Counted from the first letter of the stretch, positions 32,892-52,203 are shown. The stretch is 64,000 nt of DNA from Tubulanus polymorphus (GCF_964204645.1 NC_134032.1:14502275-14566274), one strand, 5' to 3'. Notes: generated by a model from the letters alone, not told the origin. Numbers and translations are program-made.

Positions 32892-33528
32892 ATTACAGTG
32901 CTTCAAGCTTTAACACGTCGATCGATCGACCACTGCGATCGACCAGTTCGATTGACCAGTTAGATTGACCGCTTCAATCGACATCAGTTCATTTTTTTAT
33001 TTTAATGAAAGAAATTTATATAGATTTGTGCGTTGCTGACCACCGTTCTATATTTAGAGTTAAAACTCTAAACACATAAAACTACAATAATACATTAGTA
33101 GACTATATAACACAGGGCCTGGTTCCGCTATGGGTCCAGCACGGATCCACCTGGATCCACAGTTCCACAGTTGTTGGTAAAGTCTACAGTTGAGACTCCT
33201 GAGTTGAGTAGTCGGAACTGTGAGACCGGGGGTTCGAAGGGGACACATATTTCAGTAATCCATTTATCATATATTTATATATATATTAGCGGAGGAGAGG
33301 GAGAGGGGAGGGAGGTTAAGGAGGAGTGTGAGGTATGGGTTTATATATGTGAACTTTGAGATTGTGTCATCAAGAGGGAAGAGGGAGGTCTAAAAACTAC
33401 GCCCTGTTTTATTTTGGTTGTATATGTAATTAACAGATGAATGTGACCCCGATATTTAATCTAACACGAAACACATTCCCAAATATTTACAGAAATATTC
33501 ACAATAATTATGTTAAGAAAGTCATCAC
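32892..33528. other. Intergenic after the transposon
   Basis: Short GATCGACCAGTT direct repeats at 32,917-32,980, a palindromic-family piece at 33,117-33,210 and a purine-rich GGAGAGGGAGAGG tract at 33,290-33,330. No gene seen. Confidence 0.4.
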
Positions 33529-33695
33529 CAGTGTTTTCAATAAGAAATTAACAAGCCAGGTCCCTCTGAAAAACAGTAGGGTCCCATAATATGTCACAGT
33601 CCCTGAAACGAAAGCTGGTTTGAAAAAACTGGCAGGTCCCTTAGAAACGACAGACGGGTCTGGGACCTGGGACCTGGCTCTTATTGAAAACACTG
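33529..33695. mobile_element. 167-bp MITE with ATCAC duplication
   Basis: Inverted ends CAGTGTTTTCAATAAG and the reverse complement of CTTATTGAAAACACTG. Flanking direct repeat ATCAC on both sides (33,524-33,528 and 33,696-33,700). Inside are repeated GGTCCC/GGGACC motifs. The end sequence resembles hAT MITEs but those make 8-bp duplications, so class is uncertain. Confidence 0.7.
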
Positions 33696-34188
33696 ATCAC
33701 AAACGGGCGTCCAGTTTTGCGAAGCCCTGATTAATGATGATATTTCAATATTCAATCGCCCACACCAGACAGTTCGGTTCAAGGCCGGTAACTCATATTT
33801 CACCTGTTCCACACGCGAGCATGTCGTATATACTTTAATTACGTGCGGTAAATTTGCATAAATCAGCGTTAGATTTTTAAAAGTGGCGACATTTTCTCAA
33901 TAACGAATCTAAAACAGCCACCACTCGGAATTTACATTTTTCTTGCATTTGAAAATAGCACCATGAGATACATTATTGCAGATTATTTGGACTTAAGGAC
34001 TCAATTCTGCAGTTGAATTTGAGTCTCAAGAGTTTAACATCAGTTCTTTTCCCATGTTTTGATTTGACCTCTCAAGATTCAAATGTTATCCAGTGACTGC
34101 AGAACTGGATTCAGGGCAGTTTGTTCAAAAGATTAATTTGAATTTCTAAAAAGCATTTTCCTGTTTTCAATTGCAATTTGAAGGTTGT

Positions 34189-34471
34189 TTAATCCTTTCA
34201 GTACAGCTACACCGCAGTGCGGTGTATAAATCGGTGATGGACTTCATTATTAGTAATTAGTTTTTATCTCTATTGAAAGATGGCAGCACCTGTCAAACGT
34301 GACGGAATATTTGTTACTAATGATACACCGCATTGCGGTGTAGGCGCACTAAAGTGGTTAAAAATTTTCAAATTATCTCCTGGAGATAATTTGAAAATTT
34401 TTAACCACTTACCGGTAAGTGCGTCTCCAGCACTTTCGGGTATTAATTAGTCAGCACTGAAAGGGTTTTAA
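34189..34471 (+). mobile_element. piggyBac-like TTAA MITE with internal palindrome
   Basis: TTAA at both edges, left end TCCTTTCAGTAC, right end GCACTGAAAGGG. Inside, 34,357-34,409 is an extra perfect palindrome (GTGGTTAAAAATTTTCAAAT and its complement around CTCCTGGAG) not present in sister copies. Confidence 0.8.
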
Positions 34472-35008
34472 ATGGTCTATTAAGGCTATGCAAACTATCG
34501 ATATTTATTAGAGATTAGATTTTTAAAAGTTCTCAAGTGCGTTTATACTGCATACTGCTTGTACAGGACTTGAGAGCATCTATAAGGTCGACCCTCTTAA
34601 TATAACATACATAGCAATTTTTATATTAAAAGAAAACTGATATTTAAACATAGACCTACATGCAACGAGTACCCAATAATATTCATGCTTTGAAAAGTTA
34701 CATATTTTTTAAACTAATTCCAGCGTTAGTGGAACCTTGTATTTGTTTCAAATTTTTTCCCATTCGGAGCTTCAAATACCGTGGTAATGAAAGTGTGACC
34801 CGCTTTTCGAGAGCGATATCCGAAATATCACTCGTATAGCGTCTGAAAAACGGCCAAATCGAAGACAGTTTTGTATTTGATAAGGTTCCGCATTCACGTT
34901 TTAAACTTAATCAATAAACGAAAATAAAATATATATATATATTTTCTATTAACATGTGCATATAGTATATTACAAGATATATATTTATATCATTATATAA
35001 TTATTTAT
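34472..35008. other. Intergenic
   Basis: A/T-rich unique sequence; nothing recognised. Confidence 0.4.
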
Positions 35009-35112
<104 letters not shown>

Positions 35113-35280
35113 ATTTATTTACAATTGTTTCGTAACAACAACAAGAAAAACAATGCGTAACAGAGTATAATCTGTTCTGAAATAAGTCTCCATATCTATG
35201 TTTTAGAGAAGATATCATCATAGTTTTGAAGTACCATGAAATTCCACTATTCCATTACTAATCTACGGGACCTGCTTTCA

Positions 35281-35567
35281 TTAACCCTTTCAGTGCGTCT
35301 ACACCGCAGTGCGGTGTATAAATCAGTGATTGATTTTGCTAGAACATGCTGAACATTGATGTAATTCGTTAATGTTTTCATCTCTAATGAGAGATGGCAG
35401 CACCTGTCAAACACATATAAGTAACTAACGATACATCGCGCCGCAGTGTAGACACACTATAGCGGATGCCTGTTATTTGATGCAGTGGCCTGAAATTTTT
35501 CAAACATTTTCTAATTATGTACCGCACTTAATGGTGTTATTGAATTAGTCGGCACTGAAAGGGTTAA
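35281..35567 (+). mobile_element. piggyBac-like TTAA MITE
   Basis: Cleanest copy: TTAA, CCCTTTCAGTGCGTCTACAC ... GCACTGAAAGGG, TTAA. Contains CCGCAGTGCGGTGTA and a second inner CACCGC/GCGGTG-type pair. A solo right end of the same family lies at about 35,645-35,665. Confidence 0.88.
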
Positions 35568-35921
35568 ACTGAAATTTCAGTTTAGTCGCCGATGGCTATT
35601 TAATGTTTTTGACGGGTGAACTACATAGAAATTTTCAAAATTTCAGTCAGCACTGAAAGGGTTAATGTTTTTGACGAATGAACTACATTGAAATTCGTCG
35701 CTGGTCCAACTGTACAAATTGGTACTCAAAATTGGTACTCAAAAAGAGACGACTTCAGTAGTGTGACGACTGAACCAAATTTTGATAGTATTTCTCACAC
35801 TTTATCCCGAATTTCAGCTTATAAACTTCGTGATGAGAATCGGAGTGGGCGGAGGTACTGTTGATGTGTTGGTCAAACATTTGGCACAAAATTCTGCCGA
35901 TGAATATTTTTATCTACGCAC

Positions 35922-36085
<164 letters not shown>

Positions 36086-36233
36086 TGACTGTCGTAACCG
36101 ACCACCCCGAGTGTTATACCAACGCCTCGAGACCGTCGGAATCAACAGCCGCCCCACTGAAATATTCCTTCCGACGGCCCCGCTCCTGCTGGTAAATATT
36201 GCACTTCTGATATTAAACAACGAGAACCCGTGT

Positions 36234-36481
36234 CAGGGGCGGATCTAGCCTCAGTTCCTGACTGCTGATCAGTTTTGTATCCAGGCACAATAGGGGGGTC
36301 TGGGCATCCTCCCCCAGAAAATTTAACGCCCTCACGAAGCGATTTGTCTGCATTTCGCTTGCCATTACCACTAAACAATCAGCAGTGCACGAGTTCTAGT
36401 CATTGGCGCAAAAAAATGTTGCTGAAAAACTCCCAAGTTCCGCTGGAGCTGCTGCTTGAGCTTGACCTAGATCCACCCCTT
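36234..36481. mobile_element. hAT-like MITE (CAGGGGCGGATCTAG ends)
   Basis: Left CAGGGGCGGATCTAG and right, inverted, AAGGGGTGGATCTAGG; the CAGGGGCGGATC end is typical of widespread hAT-type short elements. No target duplication visible. The same GGATC-type motif is amplified in the neighbouring tandem array at 36,583-36,705. Confidence 0.55.
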
Positions 36482-36582
36482 CATTTCACATACATTCAAA
36501 GTTGTAGTGTGTGGATGATACAATAACAGGTTTCGTTACAGTTGCATCACAGTAAGAATGACATAAAACTCAATACACAATC

Positions 36583-36705
36583 CAGAGGTGGATCCCGGGG
36601 ACACAATCCATGGGCGGGTCCCGGGGACACAATCCAGGGGTGGATCTCTGGGACACAATCCATGGGCGGGTCCCGGGGACACAATCCAGGGGCGGGTCCT
36701 CGGGC
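36583..36705. repeat. 31-bp tandem repeat
   Basis: Four to five units of GGGACACAATCCATGGGCGG / GTCCCGG with CAGGGGTGGATC variants. A short (TA)n run follows at 36,866-36,888. Confidence 0.85.
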
Positions 36706-37136
36706 TAATTTTTTCAAAAACCTTGGTCACATCTCATAGGGCACTAGAAAAGGCATTCAAAAAATTTGGTCGACTTGTCCTCGTGTCACAAGTCTCCCCG
36801 AGATCCACCCCTGAAAGGTAGTGAACTACAATTACTCCATAATATTGCAGACCTGACAAATATTATATATATATATATATATATATAAATCCCGCTGGCT
36901 CGTCTTGTCAATCATTAAAGCATCAAGTTGATAAATGATATAAATTACGTAATAGAAGAATTCATGCGTCGTCGTGGATCGCGTCGAGTTTAATTTCGGA
37001 ACTAAAGATTTATTCACAGTTCCCTGAGCAGGAGCAGGAGTGCTCTCATTATTATTTTTACACAAAGATGCATATTTTTTTTTCAACTGACTTCATCCCG
37101 AACGACGACGAACGGCTGCTTTATCCACTTATACAG

Positions 37137-37384
37137 GACCCGCATTCCACAGTTGTGAGTTCAGATTTGACTCAAGAGTAAACTCATTAAAAATGAACTG
37201 ATTTCAACTCAACTCATTAAAAATGAACAGAGTTAACTGATTTCAACTCAACTCATTAAAAATGAACTGATTTCAACTCAACTCATTAAAAATGAACTGA
37301 TTTCAACTCAACTCATTAAAAATGAACTGATTTCAACTCGAAGAGTTAACTCTTAACTCATAACTGTCGAAGAAGATCCGATCC
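37137..37384. repeat. Palindromic element with inner 31-bp expansion
   Basis: Outer arms CCACAGTTGTGAGTT and AACTCATAACTGTCGA belong to the CAGTTCCACAGTT family. Between them a 31-bp unit with ACTCATTAAAAATGAACTGA is repeated five times. A direct picture of a MITE interior expanding in tandem. Confidence 0.85.
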
Positions 37385-37618
37385 CGGAAGCTGGACCCGA
37401 TACTGTAGTTGATGTTACAGCGATTTTATCCGCCATTTTTCCTCCAAATTTCCGCTGCCATCTATGATGTAATTGATGGAATGCAATCCGAGTCCTGAGA
37501 GCTGATGTATCTATTGCGGGAAGACAATCGCCATAGTAACCATTTAACGATTGTCATCGTTACCATTCAACGGTCGTCGTAGTAACCATTCGATAAATCT
37601 GGTCGTCATAGTAACTAA

Positions 37619-45403
<7,785 letters not shown>

Positions 45404-46355
45404 GTTCGCTTTTTGCTCTTCTAGTGACGTATCAATGTTCCATCAATGTGATCCCGCTGGTCACGCCCCGGTCAAACTGTCCTAAACGCCGAAATTCGCC
45501 TCGTAAAAAACAGCTGATCGCTACCGGTTTCTTCCATCTGTCAAAAGCCGGTTTGTTTTGTTTTGCAAGAAGGCGTGTTCCTTGGCAAGCGCTCAATTGT
45601 AGCACGTGATGTTTGTTTTGGTCTCCTGATTAGTCGAGCCGCGATTAACTCCGCCCCTCGAACCCGGCGCTCTGGTACACGTCAATCATCACAGTGTTTA
45701 CAAATATTCCAAATCCTAAATAATCGAAATCTAGCGTACGATTCTCTGGTTTCTTTACGCGGTCGCTATCTTGACTCACCCGAATTTGTACCCGACGCGA
45801 GGTGAATTTCACCCGATTTGAATTTCGTAATTTTTTCGACGGATAACTGTTTTTGTGTCACTAGGAACAGGCTGTCAATCAATCTGATAAAATGGTGTTT
45901 ACAATCGTTCTGACCTTCAGCCATGCTCCCTCCGAAACCTGAGATGAATATCCGATTCCTAACTATTTGGAGCCCTTAACCTAAATATTTCGCTCGTTCA
46001 TTAGCTGATCTAACAGTTTGGAATATAACCTAAAATTCAATTGCGCATTCTTTGCCCTATTTTCTGAATATTGGGTTGATTTATGACCGGTACCCCGAGT
46101 CCATGGAAGAGCTTTTTGAAGGCCATCGTTCAACCGTGATAACCTTGGATACTTTCATTTCAAAAATCGCGATAATTCCCTGATTTTGGTTGCAGTCAAT
46201 TATTCTGACTTCGTTTGACTTAAACTCGGTCTCGGTTGGGGTTAAAACGAACTTGATTTGAAAATTCAGGGTAATAAAGTCAGATCGAATTGAATTGATT
46301 CCCATGATGCAGCATTCAATATGGTAGCGCCCGTGCGAATCCGAAATAATGAAAT
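45404..46355. other. Divergent promoter interval
   Basis: Separates the ZNF395-like gene (-) from the CULT gene (+). It is not strongly repetitive. No core promoter element could be fixed. Confidence 0.4.
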
Positions 46356-49300
46356 ATGAAATTTCACGATATTTTTCCACTATTTTTGTTCATTTGTGAT
46401 TATCTAAACGCGTGTCGAGGTGTTGAATACGATGCAGAAGGTGCGTATGATAGCATACAGCCATTCAAATCAGTTTTTAACAGTCTTTCTCAAGGTGTTT
46501 TTATCGTTTGAATCGGTGTAAACAGTAGTAAGAGTAATGACGTGTCCCTCAAAGTTTGACAATCAAATTCAAATTTAGTATATTCAACGTGAAAATTTGA
46601 TTCAAATTGAGTTAAGAGTTAACCATACTATTACAATTGATTATGAATGCAGTGTTGAATGAATATCCCTTAGCCTTAGGCCTAAGCCATTAAATATCCT
46701 CTTTTTGATGCTGTCATTTCTTATTTAGTTGGTCAAAATATCTAAGAAGGATATCTGAATCTGACATTATGATTATTGTGGTGACATTATGGTTGAAATC
46801 TCAGGGGCTTGGCGCAAAAAGATTTAAACCCCAGTGGATGCTACGTTTTTAGGATTTATCTAACGGTTTTAACTTACCTTTGGGCCTCAGACCTGAAATA
46901 TCATTTTCAATGTCGAAAAATGCAGTCTACAATACAACACAAAATTTTAGATAAAATTTTGATTAAAAACTTTAACTGTTAATATTGTCGATTTGTTTTA
47001 GATCATTTGTTGTGTCGTCATTGCGGTCATGAGGTTACGAAGGCCCTGGATTTAACCCACAACCCTAGTCCACGAGCGATACATCAACGCAATGATACAA
47101 TCATTAATATACCCGGAATTCTCATACAGAGATTCAGAAATCCTCACGGTAAGCTGCAATCTGTCAATCACTCAATCGAGCTTGATTGGCTCCTCCCCTT
47201 TTAGAATCTCCGCTAGCATTTACCCAAACCTTCATTAAAGTCACTATACCAATGAACAATCTACAAAATATCGATGATTTTCTTAAGTTTCGAAATTTAT
47301 CTAAATCGGGTAAAAGTGCAGATCCGCACCTCTCGTGATTGACGCAATCTGCTGAATGACAGAATCCAGGCTAAAATCTCTATACTCTCTCTAGTGAAGA
47401 TATCTTAAAATTAGCCAATGGCAATGTACTGAATTGCTGATGACATTTTGAATCTGAAACAATGATATTTAATGTAATTGATTGAACTGTTTACGCGGAG
47501 AGGTGCAGATCTGCATTTTAACCCTAAATCGCTATCTTAACCTCTTCTCTACCATTAGTGACGTATATTTACATCGCAAATAATGACCTTCTCTCACCGT
47601 ATTTTTACATTGCAAATATTATGTGTTTTCAATTGCTGGTGTCGACGTGAGTCATTATGCCACTGGTGTGTCGCCCTACTATTTAACCCGCCTGTTTCAA
47701 TTTAGTTCCAATTTTTACACATAGATGGAGGATTAGTACCTCTAATACCGAATTGATTTGAATTGAATGATGCCATTGAGTTCGAATCCTGGTGAGGGAC
47801 GTTACATTATCTGCGGTAGTGAAGAGGTTAAGACAAGTCTAATCATCAATAATTATGCATCAGTTTATCAGTCATACCATGGTCGGATTCTCTCTAAATC
47901 TTAACATTTTTCAGAGGTTGGAATGTTGTTTCCGTTAAGATAAGGAATGATTTTGAATATAATATTTTTCATCCAGGTTCAGAGTTTGAAGTAATCACAG
48001 CGACTCAGGCAGATATACTGAAAGTCGATAAGGTAATTAATCGGTATAGATTCCTCTTTGAGATCGTTTGATATATTTGATCTATTATTGTTTGTGAATT
48101 TCAGGCCTATGCAATGGATTCTTGGTTTCCTGGTTTCACGTGGCAGATTGTTGTTTGTCCTCGTTGTGGGTTCCACCTCGGCTGGTGAGTGACGCAGATT
48201 TTATAAAATAGAATCATTTCTGATTTCAACCGGGAATGTATTTCACAAACTCTATAATTCTTCCAGCGCGTCTACGCTGCACTTGTCTTATAAATCGTGA
48301 TGGGATTCGCTAGTTCACATGGCAGTGTATTGATGATATTAGTAATCAGTTTTTATCCCTATTGAAAGAGCAGCACCTGTCACACACGGTTAGATACTAG
48401 TAATTAATGATACGCCGCACTGCGGTGTAGACGCAACAAAGTGCTATGCCTGTTATTCAATACACGTCTTAGGGGTGGGAATTTTTTTTAATTTTAAAAT
48501 TATCCCCACCACTTTAGGGTATCAATTAGGCGGCACTGAAGATGTTAAACTCTTGAATGTGTAACCACTTGGGATTAGAATTGGGTCGTCTCTGTTTCAG
48601 GTTGTTTCAGCCGTTGTATGGCGGGGAACAGCGCAGTTTCATCGGTCTCATTCTCGATAAACTATTACACAACACATGTAAGTATGTTACTTGTGCATGT
48701 TTGACCTATTTAAACACATGTTTGACCTATTTAAACACCCGTTTGATATATTATACATGTACTGCCATATTCAACTTTTTGTGCAGTGTCACTTGGTGGC
48801 CACTTAGATACCTGGAATTCAAGGAAAATTCAGGGAAATTTGGGAAATTTTGTAAATAAAGACAAAAAGTTCAAAATCAGGGAAATTGCTAGATTCTGCA
48901 TAAAATCAAACAGTTATCGTCTATGTCTTACGTATTTGACTTTGTTAGGTTAATTGATTTGAATTCTTAGCAGATTAAGTGAGGGAAAACAACCTGGACC
49001 CAGTTCCACAGTTCTGAGTTAGCGTTAACTCTGAGTTAAAGTTAGTTCATTTTCAATGAGTTAACTTTGAGTCAAATCTTAACTCAGAACTGTGGAACTG
49101 GACCCAGTATATCAGAGAATAGTCGGAGTAAAAGCAAGTCAAATATAAGTGGCCACTCAGTGTCATTTTCTCTTGCAGAAGTACCTCGTTTTGGGGCAAG
49201 TGCTTCGATGTTTTGTTTTTTCCTCTCATTCATATCGTGTGATGGCTAATAATTTTTGTTTTATCCTAGCTGATTTTTCCAGATGTTATATCATACCGAG

Positions 49301-49663
49301 GTTGTCAGGTTGAAGCCCTTACCATGTGTGTTCGGTGGTTGAAGTCAAACGGCCGAGAACGTGAAGATGTGAAATTTGTCCTATTTTTTCAAATAACGAA
49401 AATTTCAACCGTTTCAATTGTAACTGTAGACATCGTTACGGTGGTGAATTTGTTAAAGTTTCTAACTTCAAATTTCATCATTTTTCAGATGCTGATAATT
49501 TAGTCATGGCACCGAAATCGATTTCTAAAACGTGGTTGGCTGAGATTCCTCCGTAAACGAATCGAGAATCGAGGAATCGCTGTTGTTACTATAGTTGCGT
49601 GTTTATTGTATATTTACAGATGCCGATTCATTGTTAATTACACCTAAGTCGTACAACAGCTAG
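46356..49663 (+). CDS. Secreted CULT-domain (cereblon-like) protein
   Basis: Six-exon gene: 46356-46440, 47002-47148, 47977-48032, 48105-48184, 48601-48677, then either 49489-49556 or 49620-49663. Phases 1, 1, 0, 2, 1 agree; the products are 170 and 162 aa. Residues 1-22 look like a signal peptide (MKFHDIFPLFLFICDYLNAC). The rest is one CULT domain, the beta-tent fold that in cereblon binds thalidomide and C-terminal cyclic imides: zinc ligands Cys33-x2-Cys36 and Cys114-x2-Cys117, the NPHG block, and the cage tryptophans Trp103 (SWFPG), Trp109 and Trp123 (GW). Spacing is identical to human Trp380, Trp386, Trp400 and Cys391/Cys394. No LON domain or DDB1-binding part. This fits the secreted CULT proteins known in animals, of unknown function. 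The two last exons begin with similar peptides (YADNLVMAPKS, YADSLLITPKS), so they arose by exon duplication. Confidence 0.9.
48257..48548 (+). mobile_element. Diverged piggyBac-like TTAA MITE
   Basis: In intron 4 of the CULT gene: ends CCAGCGCGTCTAC and GGCACTGAAGATGTTAA, internal ATTGAAAGAGCAGCACCTGTC and CGCACTGCGGTGTAGACGCA. An older member of the family. Confidence 0.75.
48994..49107. mobile_element. Palindromic CAGTTCCACAGTT element, full copy
   Basis: 114 bp, arms CTGGACCCAGTTCCACAGTT and its near-exact complement, with GAGTTAACTCTGAGTTAA inside. Best-preserved copy of the family; in the CULT gene's last intron. Other copies: 1163-1268, 8754-8837, 10,953-11,064, 52,797-52,868, 55,785-55,862. 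Confidence 0.88.
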
Positions 49664-50132
49664 TCGTCCACGACAACCGTATCCATCACGACAACTTCAA
49701 GTCGCTAAAAATATCCATTGTCCATTTTTAATCTGGTGCTGGTAGTGAAATCAACTTCATGAATGGTGCTACGTTAAGTGCAAGTGTGCATTTAGTGTGT
49801 GTGCGTTTAGTGTGTGTGCATGCGTGGGTCACTGTGTGCGCATGTGTGGGTCACTGTGTGCGCATGTGTGCATCACTGCGTGCACGTATTTGTTGGTGTC
49901 TATAAAAATTCATTGTGTCATAAATGAATTTTTAGCGACCCAGTGTATGAGTGTCCATGAGTTCTATGGAGTGTCTTATATTGTTGTATGTGTCTTCAAA
50001 TAATTCAAATTTTGGTTGCTGTTATTTATATCTTGTTAATGATTATGTTTGCAACTTCTAATTCTGTCATTCTCGTAACGATCATTATGTCGTCGAGTTT
50101 GACTACACCGGTATAGGACCTAAGAGTTTGCA
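49664..50132. other. CULT gene 3' flank
   Basis: Contains a short GTGTGTGCATGCGTGGGTCACT minisatellite (49,790-49,885). No gene recognised. Confidence 0.5.
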
Positions 50133-50387
50133 GGGTTCGATCTAAGGAATATAAGACACTAGTCCAATGGGGGCAAGCATATCTGATATTCGCTAGCCCC
50201 CTAAAAAATCAACTTGCCCTACACAGGCAGTTCGATTGATGACATAATCATCTACAATCATCTGTTGTACTGAATGGGAAAAAATCAAATTATCACTAGT
50301 CCGGTGGATAAGTGATGATGATAACCTACTTGCCCTGATGAAAATTTACTTGTCCTGGACAATCGGACAAATGCTTAGATCTGACCC
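50133..50387. mobile_element. Short inverted-end element (GGGTTCGATCTAAG), copy 2
   Basis: 255 bp, ends GGGTTCGATCTAAG and, inverted, GGGTCAGATCTAAG. Shares GGGGGCAAGCATATCTGA and CTTGCCCTACACAGGCAG with the copy at 25,360. Confidence 0.78.
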
Positions 50388-50790
50388 TGGTATGACTGTA
50401 CCCGTACCGGTATTTTTATTTCATGAATTTTGTTGTTGTTTTTGGTATCGAGGTCTAGAATATCATGCATTAAGTAGTAGAGAGAATATCTGTAGTAATA
50501 TTTTGATGTGTTGGTCACAGAATTTCGAGTTTTAAAATGAAATACGTGTTCATCAGTTTTTGAGAAATAAATGTTTTGTAAAATGTAAAATTGAAATGTC
50601 TTTTGAATTCAGAGTTAGCTAGAGAAGACATGATTTAGATTATTCTGAGGACTGAGGCTAGATTCTTTTCCGAGGATTAGAAAACAATTTCTGTCTTAAT
50701 GTCTATTTCAACTTTAAGAGGACACCGGCTGGCCCAGCTCGGTCAGTTTTAATAGTATGGATAGGTCTACCAAAAAGATGAGCAGTTGAA

Positions 50791-51065
50791 CTAGAATAAA
50801 AAGAAAAGCTGGAGGAAATTTCGAATCCAGTTTAACACATTCCCTTGAATCCCACATCGTTTTAACTTAAACATTAATCTTTTATGTGGCACCCTGTCAA
50901 AAGCCTTTTTAAAGTCAAGATATACCGAGTCGATTTGTTTGCCTTTGTCCAGAGATTCTGTCCAGTCATTCAGTGTTTCTAACAGCTGCGAAATCTGTGG
51001 ACCTCCCTTTAATGAATCCATGTTGTGAGGACGATATAGTGCCACACTCAACTCATCTTGACAAA
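50791..51065 (-). pseudogene. Non-LTR retrotransposon reverse transcriptase fragment
   Basis: About 85 codons of a LINE reverse transcriptase: ISQLLETLNDWTESLDKGKQ, then YLDFKKAFDRVPHKRL (the first catalytic Asp motif, FDxVPH type of the Jockey/CR1-like group) and a GIQGNVLNWIRNFL helix. No other RT motifs, endonuclease or 3' tail nearby, so it is a dead 5'- and 3'-truncated piece. Confidence 0.85.
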
Positions 51066-51800
51066 GAGAATCTGAAAGAGAGACTATTTAAATAAATCAA
51101 GTCAAACATAATTCGTTAATGCAAATTATGTAAGTCACATTTCACTACCCCTCAAAAAGGACTTTCTGGTAATGTTTCACCACATTATTAATTGGATTGA
51201 AACTGTCCATCTGAGCTGGTCCTCTTTAAGACGAAATGTGAGGTGTTTGACGAGGAATTTGGCACTCGGCTGAATTAGTTCTCTCAAGCATGATTGAAAT
51301 AGACATTAAAAGAAAGTGCATGTTTATCAATTACAAGGATCGAAATTTGGCCTATGATTATAAATGGTAATGATTTCATAGGAACAAGAACGAGAAGTTT
51401 TTGAAACCATGATTAAATGTTTACAATCGATCCTAGGAAAAATATAAGCTATACGTCGAATAAACTTTATTGAATTGTGCAAATTCAATTCATATAATTT
51501 ATTTCGTGCTGACCCTGGCAAGTGAGGCGGAGAACTTCCTGTTCATTGACATTTAAGGTGAAAATCGATGATATTTTGTGATTAAAGTAGTTTTTCATCG
51601 CTATTCTTGTTATTCCTCAAGTATTTGAGAGTTTCTCGAGTTATTCATTTGTATGAATGAAGTTTCATATCATTTTAAAGGAACGAATTTGCCGATATAA
51701 ATGTTTTGAGAATTATTCTGATTTTACTTCCGGGTAGCCTGAAAGAAGATGATAAAATGATATGATATTGAATAATTGGTACTAAAGGGTAGCACTTTAA
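51066..51800. other. Intergenic
   Basis: A/T-rich unique sequence, nothing recognised. Confidence 0.4.
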
Positions 51801-51960
51801 TTTGATCCCCCCTAAGCGGCCAGTTCCAGAATTGAGACGTAACTCAAGATTGGTGTTAAGTTGTTAGATTGGTTATAGAACCGAAGTGAACTTAGACTGG
51901 TCTTGCTCTTGACTTAATCAAGACGTTAGATTGGGTTTAAAACTGAAATGGTCATAGACT

Positions 51961-52063
51961 GGGGCCAGGTTTGCTCAAAGGTTGGTTAGAGTTAACCAGT
52001 GGATAATTAACATAATGCCATTTATCTGGTTATCTGAAACCAACTTTTGAGCAACTGGCTCCT
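51961..52063. mobile_element. GGGGCCAGTTGCTCAAAA palindromic element
   Basis: About 103 bp, ends GGGGCCAGGTTTGCTCAAAG and inverted GGAGCCAGTTGCTCAAAAG, with GGTTAGAGTTAACCAGTGGA inside. It sits directly next to the element at 52,064. Confidence 0.8.
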
Positions 52064-52203
52064 GGGGCCAGTTGCATAGTTGTGACTTAAGTCCAAAAGT
52101 GGTCTTAAATCTTAAGACTGGTCTTAAGTTGTTAGATTGGCTATAGAACTAAGTTGGTCTTAGACTGGTCTTAAGTTTAAGTCACGACTGTGCAACTGGC
52201 CCC
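52064..52203. mobile_element. GGGGCCAGTTGCATAGTTGTGACTTAAG palindromic element
   Basis: 140 bp, ends GGGGCCAGTTGCATAGTTGT and inverted GGGGCCAGTTGCACAGTCGT. The inside reads GACTGGTCTTAAGTTGTTAG / ATTGGCTATAGAACTAAG, which is the reverse complement of the 46-bp satellite unit at 26.5-27.2 kb. A decayed relative is at 51,820-51,950 and another at 59,555-59,620. Confidence 0.88.

Noticed and set aside
36234-36815. One 580-bp hAT element ending at CCACCCCTG 36,815
   Set aside because: The nearer inverted match at 36,481 fits better (CTAGATCC shared) and neither pair shows a target duplication.
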